A stretch of DNA of 64,000 bases from Parapristionchus giblindavisi (lineage: Eukaryota; Nematoda; Chromadorea; Rhabditida; Diplogasteridae). Made by a program: the position numbers and the translations under genes. This document shows positions 36,601-47,916 of the stretch, one piece after another (within the stretch, counting starts at the first letter, position 1; each line of letters opens with the position of its first letter). The DNA is taken from the NCBI GenBank assembly GCA_943737045.1, contig CALSFV010000249.1, positions 620,001 to 684,000 on the forward strand, read 5' to 3'. A model generated the notes under the pieces. It did not search any database and was not told where the DNA came from. It saw nothing but the letters and a program-made list of their open reading frames with translations.

Positions 36601-39600
36601 CGAAAACTGGATTCATACAGTGTCTCTCTTTTCTGACAAATCAAATCTCTAAAAGCGCCTAAAATCGTCATTGAACAGCATGAAAACCCTAGAGATGTTT
36701 ACGAGTCGCGAGATGAGAAGGGGGCGCGGCCAAAACGAGTATCCTTCAGATAATCGACTGCCGCAGGCAAGAAAGATAAGCAATCGTTCTACCAAGCAGG
36801 GAATCGACTAATTAATAGATTTGCAGCATTTCTATCCAAAAATCAGATTTGTACAAGGTCCGCCCTCAGAATTGTGAACCTTCAAAGTTAGGTCTTGTAA
36901 AAAAGTGACTTTTTCGATCCATTAGGATGAATGAGTAGCTACCGCTACCAAACTTACAGGATTATCAAGAATCATCAAGAGAATCAGTTTGGTGCTTTGA
37001 ACTCCTTTAAAGCTCTTCTAGAAGCCGAGATATGATTTTGCGACCGCGATATTGCAGCAAGTCTGCAGCCAATACCCGAATTCGCAGCAACCTGAAACTT
37101 TTTTTCTGGATAGGCCTTGTAGTTCTCTCAATGCTCACGAAGCTTGATGAGTACGAAAAAATCCCTGAAAGAATAATGAATTTTCGAAAAAGTATTGTTC
37201 GGTTGCGTCATCACTATGCAATAACCAGAAAGGCCCGTGAGACCTTATAAGGGTATCGAATACATACATACATTGGGTACATAATGTCCACATTACAGCT
37301 TGATATCTCAATTGACCCAAAAATTATAACTGAAATAAAAAGTGTATTCAGACTTTTGGGCGCTACTGTAAATTACAGTAATAATATCTATTAATATTTA
37401 TTCCTTCAATTGAACGCGATATAGTGGTTAGATAAGTATCTTTGTTGATCTAATTGCCTTGTGCAAGAGTTGTATTGGGAGGGATTATGATATCGAAAGA
37501 CAGGGAGATCGCTTTTTCTCTGTTACTGTGAGGTTTTAGGAATGAGGTGAACAGTGAATCACTTGGTCAGTACTGGTGGTATATCTTTCTTTCTTACTGG
37601 GGTCGGCATTTCATTGATAGCATATTATTGGTGTAAATAACAGTAATAATATCTATTAATATTTATTCCTTCAATTGAACGCGATATATTGGTTAGATAA
37701 GTATCGTTGTTGTTCTAATTGCCTTGTGCAAGAGTTGTATTGGGAGGGATTATGATATCGAAAGACAGGGAGATCGCTTTTTCTCTGTTACTTTGAGGTT
37801 TTAGGAATGAGGTGAAACAGTGAATCACTTGGTCAGTACTGGTGGTATATCTTTCTTTCTTACTGGGGTCGGCATTTCATTGATAGCATATTATTGGTGT
37901 AAATAACAGTAATAATATCTATTAATATTTATTCCTTTAATTCAACGCATCGGGGAAGGGGAATAGCGGTAAGATCAGTGATGTTGTGGATCTTATTGTG
38001 TTGTGCATAGGTCGAAAGTTAGTTACAAACCGCGAAGCCTGGCCGTAGTTTGGGTTTTTAAAAGCCTCACCGCTTTTTTTAAAGAAAATCTAACGTAGCT
38101 AATCGACCTATGGTTTTGTGCAACGGTTGTATTGATAATATGGTATGGAACGTGATGTTTACAGGGTTACATTTTTAAAAGATGAGTATGACACGGTAAT
38201 CTTTCAATCGCCAACTATATCGTTTTTTCTCTGGATTATTATGAGGTTTTAGGAATTAGGTGAAACAGTGAATCATCTGGTCAATGTGCGTAACTTTGTG
38301 ATCTCTTGATTTGTCCCCAAGTGGTACTTTTCGTTGTTGACCATGGTGTTGAAGTTTGTCGGGTAAACCGCATACTCTATTGTTAATATCAATAATAATT
38401 TTGAAAATAATAGAAATATTAATAATAATAATGAGTTCCTTGTAGATTCTCCGATCACGCGAGAAGTATCGTGCACGCAGTGGGGCCATCAATCAGGGAT
38501 GGATAAGTGCGGAGCATCGAGTCATGGATGAAGATCTCAATAGGGTAGGCATTATTTTATTTATTTATTTATTATTGTTATTGTTATTATTATTATTATT
38601 GCTCGCATGGATTAGTGGGAATGCTGATAACAGTCGTGGTTTAGGAATTGCTGAATAATGTGGCGTACAATTGGTTAAACGTGTTCTTTAAACTTAATTA
38701 GTTTTAATTGTAATTAAATTTTAACGTTAATTGATTTAACCTGCAAGTGTTCGAATGATGACTCCAAATTTATCTTTCACAAATTCTCGCTGCATTACTA
38801 AATCTTGCATATAGTATTTTTCTGAGTGTAGCCAGTTCATTACCCAGTTTTGGGGTAATTTTACCCTATCTATTGATGATGCGTTAATCGCATGAAAACA
38901 TAATATGATTCTATATGTTGCCCAAACTGCACTAAGAAAAATACATCATCTTTAGTGATATTGAATTGGTGGAACATGAAATGCACAGGTCCACTGATCA
39001 CAAATCTGCCTAACATACCATCCACACTGATAACTAATAATAATGATAATAAATAATAATAATAAATAACAAAATGGCAATGGTAATACCCGTTCGTATT
39101 ACTCACTAAGTCCTGTTGCAGATCCGCGAGGACGAGACGCTGTTCAAGGCGGCATGGAAGCGGTACCAGAGCGGTCGTCCCCTGTGGATGAAGCGGCACG
39201 ATGGAGAGGGATATGAGATGGAACGAGAGGAGGAGGGGGATGATGATGATGGGGAGGAGGAGGATAAGAAGGAGGTATGTAATAATAATAATAATAGTAA
39301 TAATAATAATAATTTCATGCAGTTGTAGTAATTCGTGTATATTCTTGTCTTTTTGATGCTGTATTTGGTTTTGTAAACAGGGATTTTCCACTTTCCCGAT
39401 TCTCTTATTCACTTATTTATTCTTTGTTTCAAATGTTGTCACATCTTTATTGGATGTATGATAAATAAATAAATAAATAAATTTTATCTGTAATTAAATT
39501 GAGTTCGAGTGATAGTCCCTAGTCATAGCTGGGTCAGCTCCATTAAACATAATCGATAAAGGTTGGCAAATGATGATCAGCTCATATTTATCCTCTAATT

Positions 39601-42600
39601 AAGAATTAATGTATTATATTTTATTATTTTATTATTATTTTAATTATTTTATTTTAAGAAGGACGCCATGGTGGAGGAATCGAGCAGTGATGAGGATGAC
39701 GATGATAGTGAGTGCACGGATGATCTCGAGGAGTTGATCGAGCGTGAGAGGAGGAGGAAGAGGAGGATGGAGGGAACGAGTAGGAGAGAGAGGGGTGAGT
39801 GGAGCATGTCAAATAATAAAAATAGAAATTAAAATAGAAATAGATCATAATATACATGCAGATGTATATTATGATCCAAATAATTGCTTATGAGTAAGTC
39901 AAAGTGGTAATTAGTAGGGGAGAGGTGCACTGTTGCGGCCATTAGGTGCTAGACAGTGTTCAATATTATCGTTAAGGATAAAAAATTTCTTATTATTATT
40001 GGTATTATTATTAAAGATGAAGAGGATGACGACATCGTCTGGATTGATAAGAATGGAGTGCAACAGAAGATGGGAGGAGGAGGAGGAGGAGATGAGGGAA
40101 CGAGGGAGGCGAGGGGCAATGAGGTGAGTGCGGTTATTTATTTATTTATCATGCGTACACCATAAAGATATTTAAAATACAATTGAAATTGAGAAATTTG
40201 CACAAGGAGAAATAAAATTGGGACAGTGGTAATGGACATAGGTCGAAAAGTACGTTACAAAGTACCAAGCCTGACCGCATTTTGAGCCTAAATTTCCCAA
40301 AAATCGAAAAACCTGACCGCATTTGAGCCAAAATTTCCCAAAAATCGAAAAACCTGACCGCATTTTAAAATTCGATAACCTAGCTATTCGACCTATGGTA
40401 ATGGAGAAGGTGAAGGAAGCATTGTCAATAATGTGTGAGATAAAAATTTATTTATTTAATGATGTGGTTATTCACTGTTATTTTTGTTCAAAAGTAGAGA
40501 AAGGAAAATAAAAGAAGGTGAGGGGGTGTGAATTGGGGAGAGTTTTCTCTGATGTTTTCTTTGATGTTTCGCGGTTTTTGTTCACCACGTAGTAGTTTGC
40601 AAAGGAATGCGATACGATTGTTGATGTATATTTTCTTGAACAGCAATGGTTAATCTACATAATAAGATGTATGTAGTGGGGGGGGATTGGAGTCAATTTA
40701 TAAAATGTTTAGTTATTTTATATTATATTAGCCTGTAAAAGTTTTTTTTTAAGATGGGCGTGTTACTTGGCGCATCGTGGTTTCAGACCAGTGCTATGGT
40801 CATCTTGTGCTGCACTTTGGTGATTATATGGTTGCGCCCATGAGTGACAATGATAATAATATAATAATAATAATTATTATTATATAATAATAATAATTAT
40901 TATTATTCAGGACATATTTGCGAACATGCGCAACATGGACTGTCCCATCTTCTTCGATCCGGGATTCGATCTGGAGGCGAGACGGTGTGGCGGTTGCATC
41001 GTCAGTCGCAGTGACCATAAGATCATCCAGGACCTATACAAGATCGGGCTCGTAAGTGTAGTCTGTAGTTTGGATCGGAATGTCAACGGAACTATGGTTG
41101 TAGAAGTTTAAAGTAATGTAATGACTGATCGAAACGCGAATCTGCCCTGTTTCAGTTTGGCCGTCGTCCTCGACGAGCAGCGTCGAAGAAGCAGTCACAG
41201 AGAAAGGTTTGCATGTTGTCTTGTTGTCTAAACGCCCACCCGGTGCTTTCGTGTTTCTGCGAGCTAGTATCAACTCAAGCTATGCCGATAAACGTGATTG
41301 TTTCCAGTTATCCGGATTAAAACAACCATTGTACTTGCGCAGTGGAGTCGTTATGTTTCGCTGTCCCTAATGATATAGTGGATGGAGATGTTAATATTTA
41401 TCTTATGGGGGTGTTCAAATCTTGGAAAAATAGATGGAAAAGTGAAAAATAGTGTTAATTTTGCGATTGGAAAAGTATCATATCTTCGTAATTTACCAGC
41501 TTTTACAATACAAACCCTTTACGATAGTATTGGATTACTACTTTTCCAACTACTTTTACAATCACTAAATTAACACTACTTTTCACTTTTCCAAGATTTA
41601 ACACTATGTTACACTATGATAAATTAGCGATGAAACGAAGCTAATCATAGGTCGGATAGCTACGTTACAGAGTCTCAAAATGCGACCAGGTTTTCACAAA
41701 AAAAATTCCCAGGCTTCGTAGTTTGTAACATAATTTTCGACCTATGAGGCTAATGCGAGAGTAGCACCAAGTACATGCGCTGAAACTTTTTAAAGCTTCA
41801 AAATTAATATTAATGCGCAAATTCATACTTCACAGCACCATTCACACACCCTGAAACAAATTGCAGAATGAAATCGCTCGTCAGCCCACGCCCGATCGTC
41901 TGGCCGCCATGGACGACATTGAGAGGGCTGTCGTGGAGGAAGTTACTGACGATGATCTCAAGGTAAAATATCATCTTTTACCCTCGATGTTTATCGATAA
42001 TTATAATATTATTAATATTAATAATTAATATAATACAATAATAATCAATAATAATAATAATTAAGAATAATAATAATTGAGAATAATAATAATGATGATG
42101 ATGATAATAATAATAATATTTAAAGATAAATAAGTTATTCTTAAGGAGCTGGGACCGGAGAGGCTGAATGGAATAATGGAAGAGATTAGGGAGGAATGGA
42201 GAGGTGATGAGGATGGAGATGTGGATGAGGGAGATAGTGGAGAAGACCGGGAGAATGCGTGAGTTTGCGCAACTTTTATCTACTATCTGGTCAGATAGAT
42301 AACTAGATGACATGGACTAGCTAGCTAGCTAGCTAGCATTCTAATCTTGTTTGTCCGTGTTGCGTCTGCCCTGTATATCGTTCGTTTCATCTTAGAATAG
42401 TTATACTGCTCAAATTTTAGCAAAATATGCGAACTTTAAACTCTCCCGGAAACCTTGTGAATTCCAGTTTCACATTGTGTCTTTTGCTTGTTTGGATTGG
42501 AAGGTGGCTGATGGTTGATGCCATACATTTTCGAGCACCCACATTGTGGGTACGGGTCAGTTTATAAATTGGCGCGCTTATAAAAAACGGGTCACTTTAT

Positions 42601-45452
42601 CAAATATTTTGCCAAAATAAGCGAACATTAACCCAAATTTATCACAATCACGGGTCAGATTATAGTTCTGCAAATGTGAGTTGAACAAAAATGTATGGTT
42701 GATGCTTATGCACAATATGATCATTGTTTTATTTATCTATGTCAAACAGCCATTACGTCCTTGCTTTTGTTTTTTTAAATATATAAATGTTATGGGTGCG
42801 ATCACGTTTGTCGCTAGATCGATAGATCTAGAATTCTTAATGTCATCATAGTGCCAGAGATGGTCATCGATAGGTTGAGTGTTCTTCAAACGTAGATCTT
42901 TTCGAGCAGTTTCACGCTGCATGCCTTTTTTTCATAATTCGTTCCATTTTTTCTTATTTTTTATGTCTCTTAATTGCAGTGGCATCGATGCACCGTCGGT
43001 CTCGGGAGTGTACACGCCGTCCTCCTGTGAGGAGAATGGTGGCAGACAGAATGATCGAAAAGGTGAGGAGTGTGTGTTAGTGTCCATACATTTTCGGTAC
43101 CCTCGCCGTCTATTTTTATATAGTGGGTCAATTCTCGAAATAGGGTGGGTTCATACATAAAATTCGTTATTTTCGCTTAAAAAATCGTCATTTTTAGCTT
43201 CCTTTTTTATCAAGTGGCTTAAAATGGCCCTTATATAGTGGGTCAATCGTCGCACTGCGAGGGTATGGCAATGTATGTTAGTGTCTCTGCGTGGGCGGCA
43301 TTGTCGCTAGCGGCAAGACCTGCCCGGTTTTGACATCCGATTTAGCCAAAAATCACTCAAAATGACATTTTTGCTTATTCGAAAATATTCCCAGAATATT
43401 TTCGATCGACCGGCCGATCTAGTCGAGAATAATAGAAAAAAGAGGAATCATCTTCTTATTATTCTTATTTTCGAATAAATTTGCATTTAGTCTGAAAATA
43501 TTCGAAAAAAAATTAGCCGAAGAATAGAGACTAGTATGTAGGCTGAATCAACCTGGTGAATCCGCGTTTCGTGCTAGATTTAATAGTGGGACGATCGTGG
43601 TATTGTCGATCCTTCTCCTCATCCATTTTCGGTACCCTCGCCGTTTAATTTATATAGTGGGTCAATGCTCGAAATAGGGTGGGTTGATTCGTGAAATTCG
43701 TTCTTTTCGTTCTAAAAATCGTCATTTTTAGCATCTTTTCCCATCAAGTGACCTGAAATGGGCCTTATATAGTGGGTCAGTCCTCGCATTGCACGGCGGC
43801 TCAATGATAGTAACTAAGAAGCTCTTGCCTGAGAAAGAAAGTATCGCAAACTGAGTGATGATAAGCAGTAAAGCATCTAGGTTCTCCCAGCGCGAAAGTT
43901 GATTACGGTATATCTGGGCGCTCGCTTCTGACTAGATCTATCATCGAGTTTTACGATTCGCGAGACATGCCGAGATGGCTTGGTGGATAGAGCTTTTGTT
44001 TAGCGATCCGAACCTCGTAGGTTCGAATCCCGCCCAGTGAAAATCAACTTTGCCGATTTTTCGTAATGCAAGAGCCTTCAAGCCAAAGTTAAATGTAGGG
44101 ATTTCTCTTCATTGAACCGCCGTGCATTGCGAGGGTATGACAATGTACGCTTGTCGTATTCCATTTTTTTGAAAATACTTTCAATCGTGTCGAAGACAGT
44201 TGAAAGACAAACTGATTTCTCTCAGCCCGGAGAATCCACGTTTTATGGTAGATTTAATAGTTGGACGATCGTGGTATTGTCGATCTTTGGCGTATTCTGA
44301 TAGCACAAAATACTTTCAATCGTGTCGAAGACAGTGAAAGACAAACTGATTTCTCTCAGCCTGGTGAATCCACGTTTCATGGTAGATTTAATAGTGGGAC
44401 GATCGTGGTATTGTCGATCTTTGGTGTATTCAAAAAAAAATACAAAATAATTTCAATCGTGTCGAAGAGAGTTGAAAGACGAACTGATATCTCTCATTGT
44501 CAACCTGGCGCATCCACGTTTCGGTGTGGATTTATCATTCGGACGATCAGTGGACAATCTCATGGTGTTCTCTTCAAATTCACTGAACAATATTGTTTTA
44601 TTCTTTCAGTCGCGTCGAAGACAATTCGGGATGATAGTTCGAGGGGCGACCATGTGATGATGGAAGAAGAGGCGTCTTCTTCTCGCAAAAAGACGGTGAT
44701 AACGACGACGACGAACAAGACTACGTCTCCTGGGAGGCCTAGGGCCAAGAACCAGAAGAGGAAGGGGTCGGAGCGGAGGACGAATGAACCCGGTGAGTGC
44801 GGGTTTTAGGAGTCTTACGATAGGGTGATAGCTGTGCAATTCCATTTTAAGCTAATAAGAAACGCAGATGATGAGGAAGACTTAATGTGTTGTATGATAG
44901 TGAACTTCATACAACCATCTTTCGCGATAGGAATTGTTAACGTTCGAGCTGCTAATTTTACACTCCGCTCTTGCAACGCTCTTGCAGACAAGGAAAGTGA
45001 GAGAGCTTTACCAGAGCGGAGAGTGTCAAATTAGCTCGGTGCATTTTGATATCACTACAGACGGAGAACTCTGGCGAATAGTATTTTATCGTGTACAGTA
45101 GTGGAGAGCGCTATAGTGGTGCACCATGTGAGGATTGACCCACTCTATGCGGCTCATTTTCAGCATTTACCCACTATATAAGGGTCCTTTTTACTCTAAA
45201 AATAATAATTTAAGCGAAAAATAACGATTTTACGAAATCGATCCACTATATAAAAACAAAACGGCGAGGGTTCCGAAAATGTATTCCTTTAAAATTCCCG
45301 ATCTTCTTTCAGATAAAGTAGCTCCTCCTCCGACGAAGAGGCCGCTCGCCACTCCGCATGACCTCGGCACGCTGAAGCAGTCCGCGTCAAACGGACACGC
45401 AACGCGTGCGTCGACGCGGTCGCGCAACTCTTCCATTAGCGATCCGTCCTGA
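30630..45452 (+). CDS. Large charged, probably nuclear protein, unknown function
   Basis: Not recognised. Twenty exons in unbroken phase: 30630-30770, 30868-31011, 31073-31168, 31711-31818, 32244-32301, 33177-33347, 33720-33859, 34455-34685, 35164-35304, 38446-38544, 39122-39274, 39659-39794, 40017-40123, 40911-41051, 41156-41206, 41867-41962, 42146-42258, 42980-43062, 44610-44792, 45313-45452; 843 residues. Residues ~55-190 are a long charged helical region (YERRKDGLLRKIVLCEQ ... EETREERRAIHERIE), loosely like Sds3/BRMS1 proteins of SIN3 complexes, but this is only a resemblance. Later come acidic runs (DEDEDGVLIDEDED, GDDDDGEEED), basic runs (REKKRRKRIAEK) and an AT-hook-like SPGRPRAKNQKRK near the C-terminus, all pointing to chromatin or the nucleus. 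The start is chosen 50 bases after an acceptor (atcgcag) at 30580; the frame is open further upstream to an ATG at 30528. The introns carry many CATA-ended elements. Confidence 0.85.
32572..32764. mobile_element. CATA-ended element, type 1 (CATACATTTTCGG)
   Basis: Ends CATACATTTTCGGTACC and ggcaatgtatg, exact 8-base duplication acggtagc (32564-32571, 32765-32772). Interior has tatatagtgggtcaat-type repeats facing each other. Intron of the nuclear gene. Confidence 0.9.
32787..32947. mobile_element. CATA-ended element, type 2 (CATAGGTCGAA)
   Basis: Ends CATAGGTCGAA / ttcgacctatg, exact 8-base duplication tttgtcat. The interior repeats aaaatgcggtcaggtttttc. Confidence 0.9.
33032..33142. mobile_element. 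CATA-ended element, type 2
   Basis: CATAGGTCGAATATCGG ... cttttcgacctatg; no target duplication visible. It ends 34 bases before exon 6 of the nuclear gene. Confidence 0.8.
33374..33568. mobile_element. CATA-ended element, type 3 (CATAGGTGGGCA)
   Basis: Starts CATAGGTGGGCATGCTGGGG, with a diverged right end cacgcgcccccgcttttg; exact 8-base duplication cttgtagt (33366-33373, 33569-33576). Interior repeats aaggctatgcgca. Confidence 0.8.
34232..34381. mobile_element. CATA-type 1 element, degenerate
   Basis: ttacattttcttaccctcac ... cgccgaaaatgtatg with tatatagtgg/ccactatat arms. Flanks gggtcgtc/gggtcgcc match 7 of 8. Confidence 0.65.
35427..35469 (+). repeat. Duplicate of an exon 3' end and its donor
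   Basis: tgcaatgggaggaagatgcg ... acttactacg followed by gttagcattcc copies 35262-35304 plus its donor. Both copies translate CNGRKMRRALTT; the three base differences are all synonymous. No acceptor precedes the copy. Confidence 0.9.
35714..37368. mobile_element. 1.65-kb foldback element at a TA site (Tc1-like ends)
   Basis: Ends CAGTAGCGCCCAAAAGTCTG mirrored exactly and flanked by TA (35712-35713, 37369-37370). Arms of about 700 bases are nearly identical, with short mirrored open frames that I do not consider genes. Intron of the nuclear gene. Confidence 0.9.
37376..37930 (+). repeat. 266-base tandem repeat, two full units and a partial
   Basis: Units starting cagtaataatatctattaat at 37376, 37641 and 37907. 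A diverged unit lies before the foldback element (about 35510-35713), so that element inserted inside this array. Confidence 0.9.
38006..38112. mobile_element. CATA-ended element, type 2
   Basis: CATAGGTCGAAAGTTAG ... aatcgacctatg; flanks gtgttgtg/gttttgtg match 7 of 8. Confidence 0.75.
40237..40397. mobile_element. CATA-ended element, type 2
   Basis: CATAGGTCGAAAAGTACG ... tattcgacctatg with an exact 8-base duplication gtaatgga (40229-40236, 40398-40405). Confidence 0.9.
41415..41608. mobile_element. Palindromic element with GTGTTnAAATCTTGG ends
   Basis: gtgttcaaatcttggaaaaa at the left is mirrored by tttttccaagatttaacac-like sequence at the right, and gtgaaaaatagtgttaattt by aaattaacactacttttcac. 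A diverged relative lies at about 54390-54560. Confidence 0.65.
41646..41745. mobile_element. CATA-ended element, type 2
   Basis: CATAGGTCGGATAGC ... attttcgacctatg; flanks aagctaat/aggctaat match 7 of 8. Confidence 0.75.
42522..42697. mobile_element. CATA-ended element, type 1 variant
   Basis: CATACATTTTCGAGCACCC ... acaaaaatgtatg with an exact 8-base duplication gttgatgc (42514-42521, 42698-42705). Confidence 0.88.
43085..43277. mobile_element. CATA-ended element, type 1, near a donor
   Basis: CATACATTTTCGGTACC ... ggcaatgtatg with an exact 8-base duplication ttagtgtc (43077-43084, 43278-43285). Only 22 bases downstream of the end of exon 18 of the nuclear gene. Confidence 0.9.
43622..43800. 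mobile_element. CATA-type 1 element, eroded ends
   Basis: catccattttcggtaccctc ... tagtgggtcagtcctcgc; clearly type 1 inside, termini changed and no duplication seen. Confidence 0.65.
43972..44045 (+). other. tRNA-derived sequence with A and B boxes
   Basis: tggcttggtgg matches an A box and ggttcgaatcc is a perfect B box at tRNA-like spacing, but the flanks do not form a 7-base acceptor stem. Likely a SINE head or tRNA pseudogene, possibly still recognised by Pol III. Confidence 0.55.
44160..44560 (+). repeat. Intronic tandem repeat seeded by an acceptor/exon junction
   Basis: About three units of ~125-150 bases, each with ctttcaatcgtgtcgaagac near its start and ggacgatcgtggtattgtcg near its end; a partial unit lies at 43545-43610. 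The start matches the 3' splice site and first bases of exon 19 (ctttcagtcgcgtcgaagac), with the AG changed to AA. Confidence 0.8.
44938..45050. mobile_element. TTAA MITE family A
   Basis: TTAACGTTCGAGCTGCTAAT ... caaattagctcggtgca with the core ctcttgcagacaaggaaag. Last intron of the nuclear gene. Confidence 0.65.
45115..45285. mobile_element. CATA-type 1 element, eroded ends
   Basis: Contains gtgaggattgacccactc, acccactatataagg and cggcgagggttccgaaaatg, the type 1 interior and right arm. It lies just before exon 20 of the nuclear gene. Confidence 0.6.
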
Positions 45453-47780
45453 TCGATCGATCGATAATTACAGTAGTTCTGGACCATTGATTACGGTAGT
45501 CTTATGATCGCTTAGCTCACATATAACTACAGTATTCTCTTCTGTTCATGTTCCTGTTTTCTTTTTTTCCGCACATTTCCCCCGTTTTACTTATATCGTT
45601 TATATTGTGATAATAATTGCCTTGCTTCTGTGTGTACAGTCTGCCTTGATTGCATGCCTTGTAATACCGTACTCCTTGTAATACATGTGTCTAATATATA
45701 CCGTACCCTTCCCCCCTATATGCCTACCGTACTCCATGTGTCTAATATCTACCGTACCCCTTATATGCCTACCGTGCCTTCGTGTCTCAAAAATTCAATC
45801 TCGTTCTTTTCTCACTTTCTACATGATTCTACAACTGCTTCCTTCCTTCCCCAGACTCGCACACTGCCCAGTATTTCACTTGTTCTTAAACACACCACGC
45901 TTCTTATCAAGTTCTTTCAGCCCAATCGATAATTCACTCTGTCGGTGCTCCTTATTTAATCCCAATTTAATTAATATAATCGATCCACAATCCAAAACCT
46001 CGTTCTTTTGCCCACCAATGCTTTCGTGCATTTACACCAATCATTGACTGTGCTTTGTCTCTCGGTTTGTTCCCATTTCGTTCCATCCCATCTACAGTAG
46101 CGACCCATTGATCCTAATCTAGAGATTTCGTCGATTTGTTACAGTACATTATCTATATACTACAGTATACTAACTAATTTGTCGACTATGTAAGCCCTAC
46201 CTGTTGCTCTCGCATCTCTTCCTTATCTATCATCTCATATAAGGTGTGTGTATCTTCATCTCTATCCCTTCATCTTGATAATCCGTATCAAGTCCAATGA
46301 TACTATGACAACGCCTGCCTCATATTCCCCACCCCCCCCCCCCTCCAAATCTCCTACCCTCGCACCTCCCAATCCCCTTCCTCATCATTTCATCTTATCG
46401 CAATCTAGAGAGCACTAGTGCCCCCACTATCGCCTCGCCCATTCGATATCACAACATAGGGTTGTTCCTCCTTTTTTTCTACTAATATATACTAATATTA
46501 TCTAACACTTTCTCTTTCTTGCTCTCATATGTTCACTTATGTTGCGTAAGTTACTTACTTGGTTATTTAAGCTTAAGTTCAGCTAGGATTTACCATTCAT
46601 CCAATCTTATCTCATTCTTTTTTACTACCGTGTGTAGGCGTACCTCCTAGTGTTTCGGAGTAGATCATTGCTCTCTGTGGTGGTCGCTGATCTTTGATCT
46701 TTGATCTTTATATCTACGTATCCTACTCTGTGCCCGAGTGGCTTTCTTCACAATCTCTCTCTGTTCCCTACATTTCCACGCCCATCTCAATGAATCCATT
46801 CATTTTATTGATTTTTTCATGGTATCTTTTTTATCTAATTATCACAATATATCACACGAAAAAGCACCCAGAAGACATAGATGGACATCTCAGTTACTTG
46901 AATTGTGTAGTTGTTTCAGACTCCTATAGTGTTCAAAAGTCGCGAAAAGAAAAATAGAGGAAAATCTCTCGTTTTTACACACTTCATCGTCTCTTTTTCT
47001 TTTCCTTTCGTGACTTTTGAACAGACTTGCAAGCACAGTTCCATCTTATATCCTTGATCTGTTTGCCTATAGTAATTCCCTTTCATGATTTCTCACTTTG
47101 GCCATTGTTAAATGCACTTAATATCGTTTTAGATCGATGGCTAGACTCCCACTTATTCACAGCCCTAACATTGTCCTTTTCTCATTTTGTGAACGATTCC
47201 CTCGATAGCCTCATCCCTTCAAGACTCAGAAGAAAGACTCGAAATGGTTGCCAAACAGCTAACGATTCCCCTTTTTATTACCGTCTAAATCTCTTCAATC
47301 TCCTCCCCTATCACATTGTATACCATCTACTATAGTTATTTCAATCAATCAATTCTTCAGTCTACCGTATACCTGTGATACCGTACACCTTGCATTCATT
47401 CATTCATTCATTCATTTGTCTTCCAGTTAGGACCACCCCAAGCAACATTGAACCTCAACGCTCTCAGCAAAATGAAATCGTGCTCATTACCGCTCTTTCT
47501 ATGAAGAAAAAAACCTCAAATCAGTTCACTCCAGTTCTTTTACAGCTCCATGTTTTTGTATCATGATCATCTCCACTAAGCCAAGAAGAAGATTCTATAT
47601 TCTATTGATCGATATGTTACAGTACTTTATCTTTATACTACAGTATACTAACTAATTTGTCCCCTATGTAAGCGTATATGTGATAGTTATGATGTTATTA
47701 ACCCCTGAGAAGCCTGGTCGCTGTGTTTCCCACTTTTTCATTTCCTTTCCGTTCAGTTTTCAATTTCTCCTCGAATAAAG
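45453..47780 (+). other. Long pyrimidine-rich 3' flank of the nuclear gene
   Basis: About 2.3 kb, strongly C/T-rich and G-poor on the plus strand, with many taccgtac and tacagtac motifs and no credible exon. A direct repeat pair (tactacagtatactaactaa at about 46159 and 47636) is present. The only AATAAA I see is at 47774, so this may be one long 3' UTR. A short inverted pair gttcaaaagtcgcg / cgtgacttttgaac (46931, 47010) marks a small element. Confidence 0.5.
47774..47779 (+). terminator. Poly(A) signal AATAAA
   Basis: AATAAA followed by T-rich sequence; 132 bases before the acceptor in front of the NAA35 ATG. Confidence 0.6.
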
Positions 47781-47904
47781 ATCTTTTCTAAATATATACA
47801 ATTCGGCGTTTTTTTGTTGTGATAGAGAGGTTCGACACCTCGATTTGCATATCTCGTGGTGGTTGAATCAATCGATTGAGGAGGGGTGGAGTACGGTAGC
47901 TTTC

Positions 47905-47911
47905 GTGGCAG
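47905..47911 (+). promoter_or_regulatory. Putative trans-splice acceptor of NAA35
   Basis: gtggcag directly precedes gaccg-ATG with no exon upstream; position and spacing suit a downstream operon gene. Confidence 0.5.
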
Positions 47912-47916
47912 GACCG

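Noticed and set aside
35762..37320. Mirrored 61- and 70-residue frames
   Set aside because: They lie in the arms of the Tc1-like foldback element and appear inverted on both sides.
44261..44809. A 182-residue single-exon gene
   Set aside because: The 3' part is exon 19 of the nuclear gene; the 5' part is the intronic repeat array with a shifted unit, so it is reported as a repeat instead.
45630..47566. Several 63-120 residue plus-strand frames after the nuclear gene
   Set aside because: They sit in C/T-rich sequence, overlap one another in different frames and lack splice structure or conserved motifs.
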